Part shown: positions 47,885 through 57,359 of the stretch, piece after piece
Numbering within the stretch: the first letter of the stretch is position 1
Layout of the letters: each line of letters opens with the position of its first letter
Assembly (NCBI RefSeq): GCF_900167435.1
Contig: NZ_FUWS01000005.1
Location: 282,893 to 346,892 of the forward strand
DNA length: 64,000 nucleotides
Source: Marinactinospora thermotolerans DSM 45154
Lineage (GTDB): Bacteria > Actinomycetota > Actinomycetes > Streptosporangiales > Streptosporangiaceae
Reading direction: 5' to 3'
Program-made: the position numbers and the translations under genes
Notes under the pieces: generated by a model
The model's database searches: none
Seen by the model: the letters and a program-made list of their open reading frames with translations, nothing else
What the model was told of the DNA's origin: nothing

Positions 47885-49468
47885 GTGACCGACGACGCCT
47901 ACATCCTGGCCGGGCTCATCATCGTGCTGACCGTCCTCGCGGGACGGCTGGTCGCCCCCCTGCTGCGGCTACCGGACGCGGTCGTCCTGGTGGCGCTGGG
48001 TTTCGCGGTGAGTTTCCTGCCCGGTATGCGCGAGGTCCACATCTCGCCCGAGGTCGTGCTGCTGGTCTTCCTCCCCCCGCTGATCTACAACGCGGCGTTC
48101 TTCTCCTCCCCCCGTGAAATGCGCGCCGAGGCCCGGCCGATCATCGCCCTCGCGGTCGGCGCGACCCTGGTCACCGCGCTGGCGGTGGCCGCGGCCACCT
48201 ACTACACGCTGCCCGCGACCGGTTGGCCCGCGGCGATCGCGCTCGGCGCGGCCGTCGCGCCCACCGACGCGGTCGCCGCCTCCTCCGTGCTCAAGCGGGT
48301 CGGCGCGCCACGACGGGTGGTCACCGTGCTGGAGGGCGAGAGCCTCATCAACGACGGTGTGGCGCTGACGTTGTTCGGCCTCGCGGTGACCGCCATGACC
48401 ACCCACCTCACCCCCGCCGACGGCCTGCTGGAGCTGGTGCGCGTCGTCCTCGGCGGCGTCGCCTACGGGCTGGTCGTGGCGCTCGTCGTCACCCGGGCGC
48501 GCCGGCGGATGGACGACGACAACGTCCAACTCGTCGTCTCGCTGGTGACCCCGTTCGTCGCCTACGTCCCGGCCGAGCTGGTGGGCTTCTCCGGCGTGCT
48601 GGCCGCCGTGACCGCGGGCTTCTACCTGGGCACCCGCGGCGAGGGCATCCTGCCCCCACGTGTCCGGGTGACCGGGCGGACCGTGTGGCAGGGGCTCGTC
48701 ATGCTGCTGGAGTCGGTGCTGTTCGTCCTGCTCGGGCTGCAACTGCACGAGGTGATCGCCCACGTCGCCGGACTGCCGCCGGCCGAGCTGGTGACCACCT
48801 CGCTGGCGGTCATCGTCGCCGCGGTGGTGGTCCGTCTCCTGTGGGAGGTGTTCGTCCCGCCGGTGATGCGCCGGCTGCCGGGCGGACTCCGGCTCGACCC
48901 CGGCCCGCTGCCCCACCGGCTCGTCGTCGGCTGGAGCGGGATGCGCGGCGCGATCTCGCTGGCCATCGCCCTGTCGCTGCCGCTGACCGTCGGCGGGGCC
49001 CCCTTCACCGACCGCAACCTGCTGATCTTCCTGGCCGCCGTGGTCGTGCTGGCCACCCTGGTCGGCCAGGGGACGACCCTGCCGCTCCTGCTCCGCCGGC
49101 TCGGTGTGACGGCCGAGGACCGGGTACGGCACGAGATCGCCCTGGCCGAGGCCGCCATGGGGCGCGCGGCACTGGCCCGCATCGACGACCTGCTCGCCGA
49201 CGAGCAGGTCGACGAGCGGACCGCCGAGACCTACCGGCGGGTGCACGAGCTGCGCGTGGCCCACTCCGAGGCCCTGGTGGACACCGACGGCCGCGACCAC
49301 GGCGCGCGACGCGACCTCAAGGACACGGTGTTCCTGCGACACGAGATCATCCGGGCCCAGCGGGCGGCACTGGGCCGCCTGTACCGCAGGGGCGGGATCG
49401 GTCACGAGGTGTTCCAGTCCCTGCGGCACGAGCTCGACGTCCAAGAGCCGCACCGGCCGGAGCCCTGA
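47885..49468 (+). CDS. Na+/H+ antiporter (CPA1/NhaP type)
   Basis: Membrane antiporter of 527 residues with about 12 TM segments in the first 410. Family motifs are FLPPLIYNAAFFSSPREMR, APTDAVAASSVLKRV, the transport-site VLEGESLINDGVALTLF, and GWSGMRGAISLAIALSLP. A hydrophilic cytoplasmic tail of about 120 residues (DRVRHEIALAEAAMGRAALA) follows, probably helical. The start is GTG 47885 after GGAGGGGG. Monocistronic, convergent with fbiC. Confidence 0.93.
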   Translation: MTDDAYILAGLIIVLTVLAGRLVAPLLRLPDAVVLVALGFAVSFLPGMREVHISPEVVLLVFLPPLIYNAAFFSSPREMRAEARPIIALAVGATLVTALAVAAATYYTLPATGWPAAIALGAAVAPTDAVAASSVLKRVGAPRRVVTVLEGESLINDGVALTLFGLAVTAMTTHLTPADGLLELVRVVLGGVAYGLVVALVVTRARRRMDDDNVQLVVSLVTPFVAYVPAELVGFSGVLAAVTAGFYLGTRGEGILPPRVRVTGRTVWQGLVMLLESVLFVLLGLQLHEVIAHVAGLPPAELVTTSLAVIVAAVVVRLLWEVFVPPVMRRLPGGLRLDPGPLPHRLVVGWSGMRGAISLAIALSLPLTVGGAPFTDRNLLIFLAAVVVLATLVGQGTTLPLLLRRLGVTAEDRVRHEIALAEAAMGRAALARIDDLLADEQVDERTAETYRRVHELRVAHSEALVDTDGRDHGARRDLKDTVFLRHEIIRAQRAALGRLYRRGGIGHEVFQSLRHELDVQEPHRPEP

Positions 49469-49489
49469 CCTCCGGCCGGCGACCGGACC

Positions 49490-52102
49490 TCAGGCCAGGG
49501 GGAGCCGGGTGCGGCGCAGGCTCTCGGCGACACCGTCATGCGCCTCGGCGACCGCGCGACGCTCCGGCGCCACCTCCCCGTACAGCGTCGTCCGCTGGCG
49601 CAACGGCCGCCCCGTCGGCTCGACCAGCGCCCGGATGTCGCTGATCGTCTTGAACGAGCCGTTGTCGGAACCGGCCATGCGGCTGATCGTCTCCTCCATC
49701 AGCGTCCCGCCGACGTCGTTGACGCCTCCCGCGAGCAGCAGACGGCAGGTGTCCTCGGCCAGCTTGACCCAGGAGCACTGGATGTTGTCGATGTGACCGT
49801 GCAGCAGCAGCCGCGCCAGCGCGTGCACCGCGCGGTTCTCGCGCACCGTCGGCCCGGTCCGGGCCAGACCCGCCAGGTAGATCGGCGCGTTGGTGTGCAC
49901 GAACGGCAGGAGCACGAACTCCGTGAAACCGGGGCGGCCGTTGCGTTCGACCGCCCGCTGCTGGAGCGAGCGGATCAGCTTGATGTGGGCCACCCAGTGC
50001 CGCGGGGAGTCCACGTGCCCGTACATCATCGTCGAGGTCGTCGGAATCCCCAGGTCGTGGGCGGTGCTGATGACCTCGACCCATTGGGCCGCCGGCAGCT
50101 TGCCCTTGGTCAGCACCCATCGGACCTCGTCGTCGAGGATCTCGGCCGCCGTCCCGGGGATCGAGTCCAGCCCGGCCTCGCGCGCCCTGACCAGCCACTC
50201 GCGGACCGGGAGGTCGGTGCGGGCCGCTCCGTTGACCACCTCCATGGGGCTGAAGGCGTGGACGTGCATCCGCGGAACACGTTCCTTGACCGCCCGGGCG
50301 ATGTCGAAGTACGCCTCGCCCGGCAGGTCCGGGTGGATTCCCCCCTGCATGCACACCTCGGTGGCGCCGGCCTCCCACGCCTCGGCGGCGCGGTCGGCGA
50401 CCTGGGCCACCGACAGGGTGTAGGCGTCGGCGTCGGTGCGGCGCTGGGCGAACGCGCAGAACCGGCAACCGGTGTAGCAGACGTTGGTGAAGTTGATGTT
50501 GCGGGTGACCACGAAGGTCACGTCGTCGCCCACCGCGTCGCGGCGCACGGCGTCGGCGAGCCGCGCCAGTTCCTCCAGCTCCGGACCGTCGGCGTGCAGC
50601 AGGGCGAGCGCCTGGTCGTCGTCGAGGCCGGCGGGATCCCGTTCGGCCGCGGCCAGCGCCGCGCGCACCTCGGGGTCGAAGCGCCGCGGCGCCGCGGCAC
50701 CGGAGAGCTCGGCCCGCTCGCGCAGCAGCGACCAGTCGCCGTAGACCTCGTCGAAGTCGCCGCGGCGGTCGTCGGTCCGCCCCTCGGCGTCGATGCCGAC
50801 GTGCAGGTCGGTACGGCCCGACCCGCCCAGCGCGGCCTCGGGCGCCTGCCAGGGCCGGCCCTGCACGGTGACGTCCTCGCGGGCCAGCCCGGTGGCCGGA
50901 TCCGCGAGGGCGGTGACGTGCGGGACCAGCCTCGGATCCAACCAGGGTTCGCCGCGCAGCACGTACTCCGGGTAGATCGTGAGGCGCTCGCGCAGCGCGA
51001 ACCCCGAGCGCGCGGTCTGCGCGGCCAGTTCCTCGATCTGCGGCCAGGGGCGTTCCGGGTTGACGTGGTCGGGCGTCAGCGGGGAGACGCCGCCCCAGTC
51101 GTCGATGCCGGCGCGCAGCATCAGCGCGTATTCGTCGCCGATGAGGTTGGGCGGCGCCTGCACCCGCGCCGTGGGCCCCATCACCAGCCGGGTCACCGCG
51201 ATCGTGGCGGCCAGCTCGGCGAGTTCGGCGTCGGGGCGGTGCATCATCGCCGTGTCGGGCTTGGCGCGGAAGTTCTGCACGATGACTTCCTGGATGCCTC
51301 CGTACTCCCGGGCGACCGCGCGCATCGCGAAGATCGACTCGGCCCGTTCGGCGACGGTTTCGCCGATGCCGATGAGGATGCCCGTGGTGAAGGGCACGTT
51401 GCTCCGCCCGGCGTCCTCCAGCACCCGCAGGCGGACCGCAGGGTCCTTGTCGGGGCTGCCGTAGTGGGGGCCGCCCCGTTCGGTGAACAGCCGCCGCGAC
51501 GTCGTCTCCAGCATCATCCCCATGGAGGGCGCGACCGGCTTGAGCCGCTGGAGGTCGGACCAGCCCAGCACCCCCGGGTTGAGGTGGGGCAGCAGGCCGG
51601 TCTCCTCCAGGACCAGGATCGCCATGGCGCGGACGTAGGAGAGGGTGTCGTCATACCCCTGCTCGTCCAACCAGCGCCGGGCCTGCTCCCAACGGTCCTC
51701 GGGCCGGTCGCCCAGCGTGAACAGGGCCTCCTTGCATCCCATCTCGGCGCCCTTGCGGGCGATGTCCAGCACCTCGTCGGGGGTGAGGTAGGGGGCCGGG
51801 AGCCGGCCCGGGACGGTCGCGAAGGTGCAGTAGTGGCAGCGGTCACGGCACAACCGGGTCAGCGGGATGAAGACCTTGCGACTGTAGGTGACGACACCAG
51901 GACGTCCGGCCGCTTCCAGGCCCGCGTCACGCACCCGGCCGGCGTACTCCAGCAGCGCCTCCAGCTGCTCGCCGCGCGCGTGCAACAGGACCTCGGCCTC
52001 GCCGACGTCCAGCGTCTTGCCGTCACGGGCGCGGGCCAGGGCCCGCCGTAGCGCCGAGGGGGACGGGGCCTTCTCGGTGTTCTGGTTCGTAGCACCACTC
52101 AT
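49490..52102 (-). CDS. fbiC: FbiC, 7,8-didemethyl-8-hydroxy-5-deazariboflavin (Fo) synthase
   Basis: 870-residue fusion of two radical-SAM enzymes that build the deazaflavin Fo from tyrosine and 5-amino-6-ribitylaminouracil. The CofG half has CRDRCHYC (Cys 85, 89, 92). The CofH half has [12 protein letters not shown] (Cys 542, 546, 549). Both are the CxxxCxxC cluster sites. Other landmarks are [12 protein letters not shown] and [15 protein letters not shown]. The start ATG 52102 (MSGATNQN) has no strong ribosome site; GTG 52111 is in frame. Confidence 0.97.
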   Translation of the reverse strand: MSGATNQNTEKAPSPSALRRALARARDGKTLDVGEAEVLLHARGEQLEALLEYAGRVRDAGLEAAGRPGVVTYSRKVFIPLTRLCRDRCHYCTFATVPGRLPAPYLTPDEVLDIARKGAEMGCKEALFTLGDRPEDRWEQARRWLDEQGYDDTLSYVRAMAILVLEETGLLPHLNPGVLGWSDLQRLKPVAPSMGMMLETTSRRLFTERGGPHYGSPDKDPAVRLRVLEDAGRSNVPFTTGILIGIGETVAERAESIFAMRAVAREYGGIQEVIVQNFRAKPDTAMMHRPDAELAELAATIAVTRLVMGPTARVQAPPNLIGDEYALMLRAGIDDWGGVSPLTPDHVNPERPWPQIEELAAQTARSGFALRERLTIYPEYVLRGEPWLDPRLVPHVTALADPATGLAREDVTVQGRPWQAPEAALGGSGRTDLHVGIDAEGRTDDRRGDFDEVYGDWSLLRERAELSGAAAPRRFDPEVRAALAAAERDPAGLDDDQALALLHADGPELEELARLADAVRRDAVGDDVTFVVTRNINFTNVCYTGCRFCAFAQRRTDADAYTLSVAQVADRAAEAWEAGATEVCMQGGIHPDLPGEAYFDIARAVKERVPRMHVHAFSPMEVVNGAARTDLPVREWLVRAREAGLDSIPGTAAEILDDEVRWVLTKGKLPAAQWVEVISTAHDLGIPTTSTMMYGHVDSPRHWVAHIKLIRSLQQRAVERNGRPGFTEFVLLPFVHTNAPIYLAGLARTGPTVRENRAVHALARLLLHGHIDNIQCSWVKLAEDTCRLLLAGGVNDVGGTLMEETISRMAGSDNGSFKTISDIRALVEPTGRPLRQRTTLYGEVAPERRAVAEAHDGVAESLRRTRLPLA

Positions 52103-52125
52103 AGGCGGCACGATACGCGCAGGTA

Positions 52126-52157
52126 GCCCTGCCCGGGGTCACCGCCCGTGGCAGGGC
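52126..52157 (-). terminator. Terminator between the GT4 gene and fbiC
   Basis: 8-bp perfect stem GCCCTGCC/GGCAGGGC with a GC-rich inner part, 27 bases past the GT4 stop. Confidence 0.55.
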
Positions 52158-52183
52158 CGCCTGTCGGTCGGTCCGCGGCGGGG

Positions 52184-53362
52184 TCAGGCCGCCGTACGGG
52201 CGCGCTTGGCCGCGATCCGCTCGTCCAGGAAGGACTCCCAGCGCTCGGTGACCAGGGACAGGTCGTAACGGGCGGCCGACTTCAGCGCCTCCTCGCCCAT
52301 CCGCTTGCGCTCCTCCCGGTCGCGGACCAGCCGCAGCAGCGACTGGGCGAGGGCGTCCACGTCCTGGTGCGGCACCAGCAGACCGTCACGCTCATGGGTG
52401 ATGATCTCGCGCGGACCGTGCGGGCAGTCGAAGCTGACCGCCGGCACCCCCACCGCGAAACCCTCGATGATGGTCATGCCGAACCCCTCGGCCTTGGAGC
52501 TGACGGCCAGGATCGACGCCTTGGCGAGCTCGCCGGTCAGGTCCTTGGTGCGGCCCATGATCATCACCTGGTTGTGCAGGCCCATCTTGGCGATCTTGGA
52601 CTTGAGGGCGGACTCCTTGCCCCCGCCCCCGTAGATCCGCAGCCGCCACTCGGGGTGCTCGCGGGCGACGATCGCGAAGGCGTCGATCAGCTTGGGGTAC
52701 TGCTTGATCGGGGTGAGCCGGCCGGCCGCCGCGATGATGGGGTTGTCCAGCGTGGAACGCGGGTACTCGCCCGGGGGCAGCGCGTTGGGCATCGTGGTGA
52801 GCCAGCCGGGGCTGACCGGGAGGAAGTCCTCGTAGGCGCGTTTGTCGGCCTCGGTGAGCACGGTCAGACCGTCGAGGCGGGGATAGAGCCGCTGGATCGC
52901 CCGGCGCACGTCCTCCTTGTGGTTGTCGAGGTGGACGTGCTCCTGGCCGATCGTGACCAGCCGGGGCGGCGCCCACCTGGCCAACAGCATGTTGACGCCC
53001 GGCCGGGTGCCGACGACGACGTCGGCGTCCGTGGTGCGCAGGAACTTGCGCAGTTCGTGGGAGGTGCGAGCGTTGAAGGCGCCGTTCTTCTCGGCCTCGG
53101 TCTTGGCCACCGTGGGGCAGGGGCGGGACTCCCGCCAACGGTCGATCAGCCCCTGACGCGGACGGTCGGTCCACCCGGGGGTGGGGGCCAGCGCCCGGAT
53201 GGGAACCCCTTCGGGCAGGTCGAAGAAGGGGGTGGTGCGGTGCTGGACGAGGCTGACGATCTCGACCTCGTGGCGGGTGGACAGACCGCCCGCGATGTTG
53301 AACACGGTGCGGATGGTGCCGCCCATGCCGTACCCGTTGGCGATGATCAGGGCGATCTTCAT
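52184..53362 (-). CDS. GT4-family glycosyltransferase
   Basis: Cytosolic GT-B enzyme of 392 residues. The N-terminal MKIALIIANGYGMGGTIRT binds acceptor; the C-terminal half has AAGRLTPIKQYPKLIDAF, IYGGGGKESALKSKI and the EX7E region SSKAEGFGMTIIEGFAVGVP, ending in CPHGPREII. The CPHGP variant is typical of a group that works on teichoic-acid-like or poly-glycosyl chains. ATG 53362 overlaps the upstream stop as ATGA, so it is coupled to the protein of unknown function. Confidence 0.9.
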   Translation of the reverse strand: MKIALIIANGYGMGGTIRTVFNIAGGLSTRHEVEIVSLVQHRTTPFFDLPEGVPIRALAPTPGWTDRPRQGLIDRWRESRPCPTVAKTEAEKNGAFNARTSHELRKFLRTTDADVVVGTRPGVNMLLARWAPPRLVTIGQEHVHLDNHKEDVRRAIQRLYPRLDGLTVLTEADKRAYEDFLPVSPGWLTTMPNALPPGEYPRSTLDNPIIAAAGRLTPIKQYPKLIDAFAIVAREHPEWRLRIYGGGGKESALKSKIAKMGLHNQVMIMGRTKDLTGELAKASILAVSSKAEGFGMTIIEGFAVGVPAVSFDCPHGPREIITHERDGLLVPHQDVDALAQSLLRLVRDREERKRMGEEALKSAARYDLSLVTERWESFLDERIAAKRARTAA

Positions 53363-54192
53363 CAGCGGTCTCCTTCCGAGGCCGTGCCGCCGTCCTTGGC
53401 CAGCAGGGAGAGGCCGTCGTAGATCGTGTAGTAGGGGCGGATCGCCACCTTGCGCTCCCCCTTGTCGAGCAGGGTCCGGGGAAACCTCACCCGGTTCTTC
53501 TTGCCGACCACGTCGTCGGCGTGCGAGGCCAGGCGCAGCTCGGCGTCCAGGGCGGGGACGGCCAGCCACAGATCCCACTCGTTGTGCTTGCGCGCGAAGT
53601 CGTGCGCCTCGACCAGGGGCTCCAGCGCCATCCGGACGTCGAAGGCCGCACCCTCCACCTCGGTGGGGATCTCGCTCACCCCCGACAGGCCCCGTTGCCG
53701 GGCGACCAGCCGGGCCTCGTGGCGTCCCTCGCCCAGCGCGGCGTAGGCGAGCACGCCGGCCAGGCGCACCTCGGTCGCCTCGACGTCGACCCACTGGACT
53801 TCGGCGTGCGGCTTCACCGCCGCGGCGCGCACCCGAAGCCGCCCGTCGGGAGATCGAAGGACCCGCAGGTCGCGCTCGCGCGGACGGGCGATGTAGGCCT
53901 CGCGCTCGGCGAGGCTGAACCCGGGATCGGAGGTCCGCACCGGGACCTCGGCGCCGTCCGGATCGATCCACAGCACCTCCCAGGTGCCGTCGCGCAGCTC
54001 GATCCCGCCCAGGTCGGCGCGGATCCGGCCGTTGTCGACCGGCAGTTCCCCGACCTCGACGGTCTCGGGCTCCTCCCCCAGCAGACGCAGCGCCAGGCGC
54101 GCGCGGCTGATGTCCGAAGGACGCCCGTCCGCCGCGCGAAGACGCAAGTCGAGCACGTCCTCCGGGTCGATCCGGTTCACCACTGTTTGCAC
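53362..54192 (-). CDS. Protein of unknown function, translationally coupled to the GT4 enzyme
   Basis: 276 residues, no signal or TM segment. It appears beta-rich, with repeated segments such as DLRLRAADGR, DLRVLRSPDGRLRVRA and EVQWVDVEATEVRLAGVLAY that look like stacked beta-sandwich modules. The end is basic (RFPRTLLDKGERKVAIRP). It may be a binding or scaffold partner for the glycosyltransferase, with which it shares an ATGA overlap. GTG 54192 has GGGGGAA just upstream; GTG 54183 and 54180 are alternatives. Confidence 0.65.
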   Translation of the reverse strand: MQTVVNRIDPEDVLDLRLRAADGRPSDISRARLALRLLGEEPETVEVGELPVDNGRIRADLGGIELRDGTWEVLWIDPDGAEVPVRTSDPGFSLAEREAYIARPRERDLRVLRSPDGRLRVRAAAVKPHAEVQWVDVEATEVRLAGVLAYAALGEGRHEARLVARQRGLSGVSEIPTEVEGAAFDVRMALEPLVEAHDFARKHNEWDLWLAVPALDAELRLASHADDVVGKKNRVRFPRTLLDKGERKVAIRPYYTIYDGLSLLAKDGGTASEGDR

Positions 54193-54499
54193 TGTTCCCC
54201 CATGCCATGCCCATGGGCGCGCAGCGGACCGCGGTGTCACGGCCGGGCGCACCAAGGCGTCAAGTGGACTGGGCCGTGAGCGGGACGGTCCTCGAAAGGT
54301 CAGGGGCGGGCGTCGTCCCATTCGTCGGAACGGCCACGGTTCCCCTGGTGAGCACGCACCATACGACCACCCGGTTAAAGGGTAGTTAAGAAAAGGCGTC
54401 CCGTCACTCCAGGCGACGGGTACGACACCCCACCGCGCTCCCCTCCCGGACGCGCCCGGCGCGACTCGCCCGCGGCGCGCCGCAGACCGATCTTCGAGG
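54193..54499. other. Non-coding interval before the glycosyltransferase operon
   Basis: About 307 bases between two leftward genes. It holds an AT-richer island at 54375-54400 (TTAAAGGG, TTAAGAAAA), a plausible promoter region for the 54192 operon. No gene is seen. Confidence 0.5.
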
Positions 54500-55213
54500 T
54501 CAACGTTTGCGGGCGCGCACCAGCACGATACTGCCCCGCGTGTCGGGGGCGCGGCGGTCCCCCAGCGCGACCAGGGGGATGAGCGGCGCCGCGACGTTGA
54601 ACCCGAACCGGCCACCTCGGGCCGACAGGGTCAGATACCCCCGCTCGGCGAGGGCGCCGCGGAACTGGTAGGTGTGTTCGCGCACGTCCAGGCCGCACTC
54701 GTCCAGGATGCGGGCGAGGCTGTCGTGGGTGTAGGTGCGCTGCACGTGGTAGCGCCGGCGGTGCGCCTCGAACAGCCCGGGCCACCGGTCACGGCGGGAC
54801 AGGCAGTCGGCCGACATCACCAGCTCGCCGCCGGGCCGCAGCACCCTCGCCATCTCGCGCAACGCGGCCGGGCCGTCGTCGAAGTGCTCGATGGCGCAGA
54901 TGGACATCACCTTGTCCACCGACTCGTCGCGCATCGGCAGCCGCAGCGCGTCCCCCTCGACGAGCGCGGGGGCCGATCGCAGCCGCCGGCCCCGCAGCAT
55001 CTTGTGGCGGGCGAGGTCGAGGGACACGGCCCGGGCCCCGCGCCGCCGCGCCTGGGCCGCCCAGTAGCCGTCCCCTCCGGCCACGTCGAGCACGACCTGG
55101 CCCCGCAGGTCGCGACCGAGCCAGCGCAGCAGGGTCCCGGCCTCGCGGTAACGGCAGACGTGGATCTGGTGACCGGCGAAGGCCACGACATCAGGCAGGC
55201 GCACGGGACTCAC
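54500..55213 (-). CDS. Class I SAM-dependent methyltransferase
   Basis: 237 residues. The SAM fold shows VVLDVAGGDGYWAAQARRRG (motif I), a Lys-rich acceptor segment, VEGDALRLPMRDESVDKVM, the ubiE-like CAIEHFDDGPAALREMARVL and LRPGGELVMSAD. The substrate is unknown; the neighbours suggest a glycan or glycolipid. Start GTG 55213 after GGGGGAT. Confidence 0.85.
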   Translation of the reverse strand: MSPVRLPDVVAFAGHQIHVCRYREAGTLLRWLGRDLRGQVVLDVAGGDGYWAAQARRRGARAVSLDLARHKMLRGRRLRSAPALVEGDALRLPMRDESVDKVMSICAIEHFDDGPAALREMARVLRPGGELVMSADCLSRRDRWPGLFEAHRRRYHVQRTYTHDSLARILDECGLDVREHTYQFRGALAERGYLTLSARGGRFGFNVAAPLIPLVALGDRRAPDTRGSIVLVRARKR

Positions 55214-55299
55214 TCTAGATCCCCCGGGCGATCGCCCCGGCCACGGCGCGAACGCCGCCGTGGGACGGGCTGGCGGCGGCGTGGGGAGCCGGACGGCCC

Positions 55300-55311
55300 T
55301 AGTCTGGCGTG
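55300..55311 (+). promoter_or_regulatory. Leaderless -10 of the flippase-like gene
   Basis: TAGTCT (55300-55305) ends 6 bases before GTG 55312; there is no ribosome site. Confidence 0.5.
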
Positions 55312-56238
55312 GTGTTCAGCCGTCTGCGCGCCGACCGCAGGATCCGCGCCGCGATCGTCCTGGTCGTCCTGTGCTGCGCCGGTTACACGCTGTACGACCG
55401 CTGGGACCAGGCGCGCGCGGCGCTGGCCGTGCTCTCCCCGTGGGTGGTCGCCGGGTCGCTGGCGGCCGCGCTGGCCGGACTGGGGGCGCAGATGCTGGCC
55501 TGGCGCGCGCTGCTGGCCGATCTCGGCTCTCCACTGTCCGTGGGCGTCGCGGCGCGGGTGATGTTCGTGGGTCAGCTCGGCAAGTACCTGCCGGGGTCGG
55601 TGTGGGCCTTCGCCGCGCAGGTGGAACTCGCCCGCGACCACGAGGTGGGACGCCGGCGCGGCGCCTTCGCGACCCTGCTCGCCGTGGTGGTGACGTTGAC
55701 GGTGAACCTGGTGGTGGCGGCGCTGACGCTGCCGTTCGCCGCCGAGGAGGCCGCCCGCCGCTGGTGGTGGGCGCTGGCCTGCGCCCCCCTCCTCCTCGTG
55801 GCGCTGCACCCGCGCGTGGTGACCTGGCTCCTGCGGGCCGTCCCCCGGTCGCTGCGTCGCGAGCCGGCCGCGCGGCGGGAGGAGGCGGAGCGGGTGAGCG
55901 GGGCCGGCATGGCGACCGCGGTGGGCTGGTCGCTGCTGGCCTGGCTGCCCCTGGGACTGCACGTCTGGCTGCTGGTGGACGGGGTGGGCGGCGCGGGCGT
56001 CTCGGCGTTTCCCGTGGCCACCGGCGCCTACGCGCTGGCGTGGACACTGGGGGTCGTCGTGGTCATCGCCCCGGCCGGGTTCGGGGTGCGCGAGGTCGTG
56101 CTCGTGGCCGCTTTGGCACCGGTGCTCGAACCGGGGCCCGCCCTGGTCGTGGCGGCGCTGTCACGGCTGGTGATGACGCTCACCGACCTGCTGTGGGCGG
56201 GGTTGGCCATGGCGGTGGCCCGTCCCGCCCCCCGCTGA
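55312..56238 (+). CDS. Lysylphosphatidylglycerol-synthase-TM/UPF0104-like membrane protein (putative flippase)
   Basis: 308 residues with about eight TM segments. The family motifs are the central FVGQLGKYLPGSVWAFAAQ and the late VVVIAPAGFGVREVVLVAAL. The soluble lysyl-transferase domain is absent. Such proteins sit with polyprenol-linked sugar genes and are suspected to flip lipid-linked sugars. GTG 55309 or 55312 could start; the -10 spacing favours 55312. Its last 59 bases overlap the convergent glycosyltransferase gene. Confidence 0.82.
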   Translation: MFSRLRADRRIRAAIVLVVLCCAGYTLYDRWDQARAALAVLSPWVVAGSLAAALAGLGAQMLAWRALLADLGSPLSVGVAARVMFVGQLGKYLPGSVWAFAAQVELARDHEVGRRRGAFATLLAVVVTLTVNLVVAALTLPFAAEEAARRWWWALACAPLLLVALHPRVVTWLLRAVPRSLRREPAARREEAERVSGAGMATAVGWSLLAWLPLGLHVWLLVDGVGGAGVSAFPVATGAYALAWTLGVVVVIAPAGFGVREVVLVAALAPVLEPGPALVVAALSRLVMTLTDLLWAGLAMAVARPAPR

Positions 56239-57352
56239 CCGGCCGCGCCGAGCCCGGTCGGCCGAGCAGCGCCGCCAGGTAACGCTCCCAGTAGGGGGCG
56301 GGTTCGACCGGCCGGACCCCCGAGCGCAACCGGGCGGGCTCGCCCGGCGCGTAGAACGCCCGCAGCGCGCGCGTCAGGTCGCCGACGTCGTCCGGGTCGC
56401 ACAGCACCCCGTCCACGCCGTCGCGGACGTGGTCGGGCAGTGTCCCGGCGCGCGTGGCGATGACGGGGAGCCCGTGCTCGTGGGCCAGCCACACGTTCTG
56501 CGACGCCGTGGCCGTCCGGTAGGGCAGCACGAGGGCGTCGGCCGCGGCGAACAGGGCCGGCAGTTCCCCCACCGGGACGTAGCCCTCGCGGAACTCGACC
56601 CGGTCGGCGACCCCGAGGTCGGCGGCGAGCCGGCGCAACCCCTCCGAGCCGCCCCAGAACTCCCCCGCGACGGTCAGCGCGATGCCGGGCGGCCCCGCGG
56701 CCAGCGCCCGCAGCAGGACGTCCACCCCCTTGTAGGGCCGGACGATGCCGAGGAAGAGCAGACGGCCCCGCGCCCCGGTGTCGCCCTCCCCCGCGCCGTT
56801 CCCCCCGCCACCTGTCCCGGGGAGGTGCGGCGGCAGGCCGGCCACACGCACCTCGGCCCGCCTCCCCGCGAGATGGCGCGCCAGCCGGGCCTGTTCGGCG
56901 GAGTGGACCAGCACCGCGTCCACCCGGCGCAACAGCGCGCGGACCAGGGGGGCGTCCACACGTCCACGCTCGTGCGGCAGCACGTTGTGGCACAGCGCCA
57001 CCGTCGCCGCCCTGTCGCCCACCCCGGCCAGGAGGACGAGGTAGGGCACGACCTGGACCGGTGAGAACAGGGTCACGACGACGAGGTCGGCGGCGCGCCC
57101 CGACCGCCGGCCGGTGGCCCACCAACCGTCCGGCCGGTACCAGGCGAGCCGGTGACGGGTGGCCGGATAGGGAACCCCCTCGGCCTCCTCGACCCGCTGC
57201 GCGCCCGGATACAACAGCGCCGGGTACTGGGCGTGCCAGGACTCCACGACGACCTCGTGGCCCGCGGCCGCGAGCCGGTGCGCCAGCTCCGTGGTATGGC
57301 GGGCGCCGCCTCCCTTGTAGGGGTGCGCGGGGCCGACCAGCACGATCCTCAT
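56180..57352 (-). CDS. GT4-family glycosyltransferase
   Basis: 390 residues. The N-terminus MRIVLVGPAHPYKGGGARHT is a classic GT-B phosphate loop. The C-terminal half has FLGIVRPYKGVDVLLRAL, REGYVPVGELPALFAAADAL, VLPYRTATASQNVWLAHEHG and PVIATRAGTLPDHV, including the donor-binding Glu. ATG 57352 lies 7 bases after the GT2 stop, so the two are an operon. Overlaps the opposite-strand gene by 59 bases. Confidence 0.92.
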   Translation of the reverse strand: MRIVLVGPAHPYKGGGARHTTELAHRLAAAGHEVVVESWHAQYPALLYPGAQRVEEAEGVPYPATRHRLAWYRPDGWWATGRRSGRAADLVVVTLFSPVQVVPYLVLLAGVGDRAATVALCHNVLPHERGRVDAPLVRALLRRVDAVLVHSAEQARLARHLAGRRAEVRVAGLPPHLPGTGGGGNGAGEGDTGARGRLLFLGIVRPYKGVDVLLRALAAGPPGIALTVAGEFWGGSEGLRRLAADLGVADRVEFREGYVPVGELPALFAAADALVLPYRTATASQNVWLAHEHGLPVIATRAGTLPDHVRDGVDGVLCDPDDVGDLTRALRAFYAPGEPARLRSGVRPVEPAPYWERYLAALLGRPGSARPVSGGRDGPPPWPTPPTAGR

Positions 57353-57359
57353 GCGTTCC

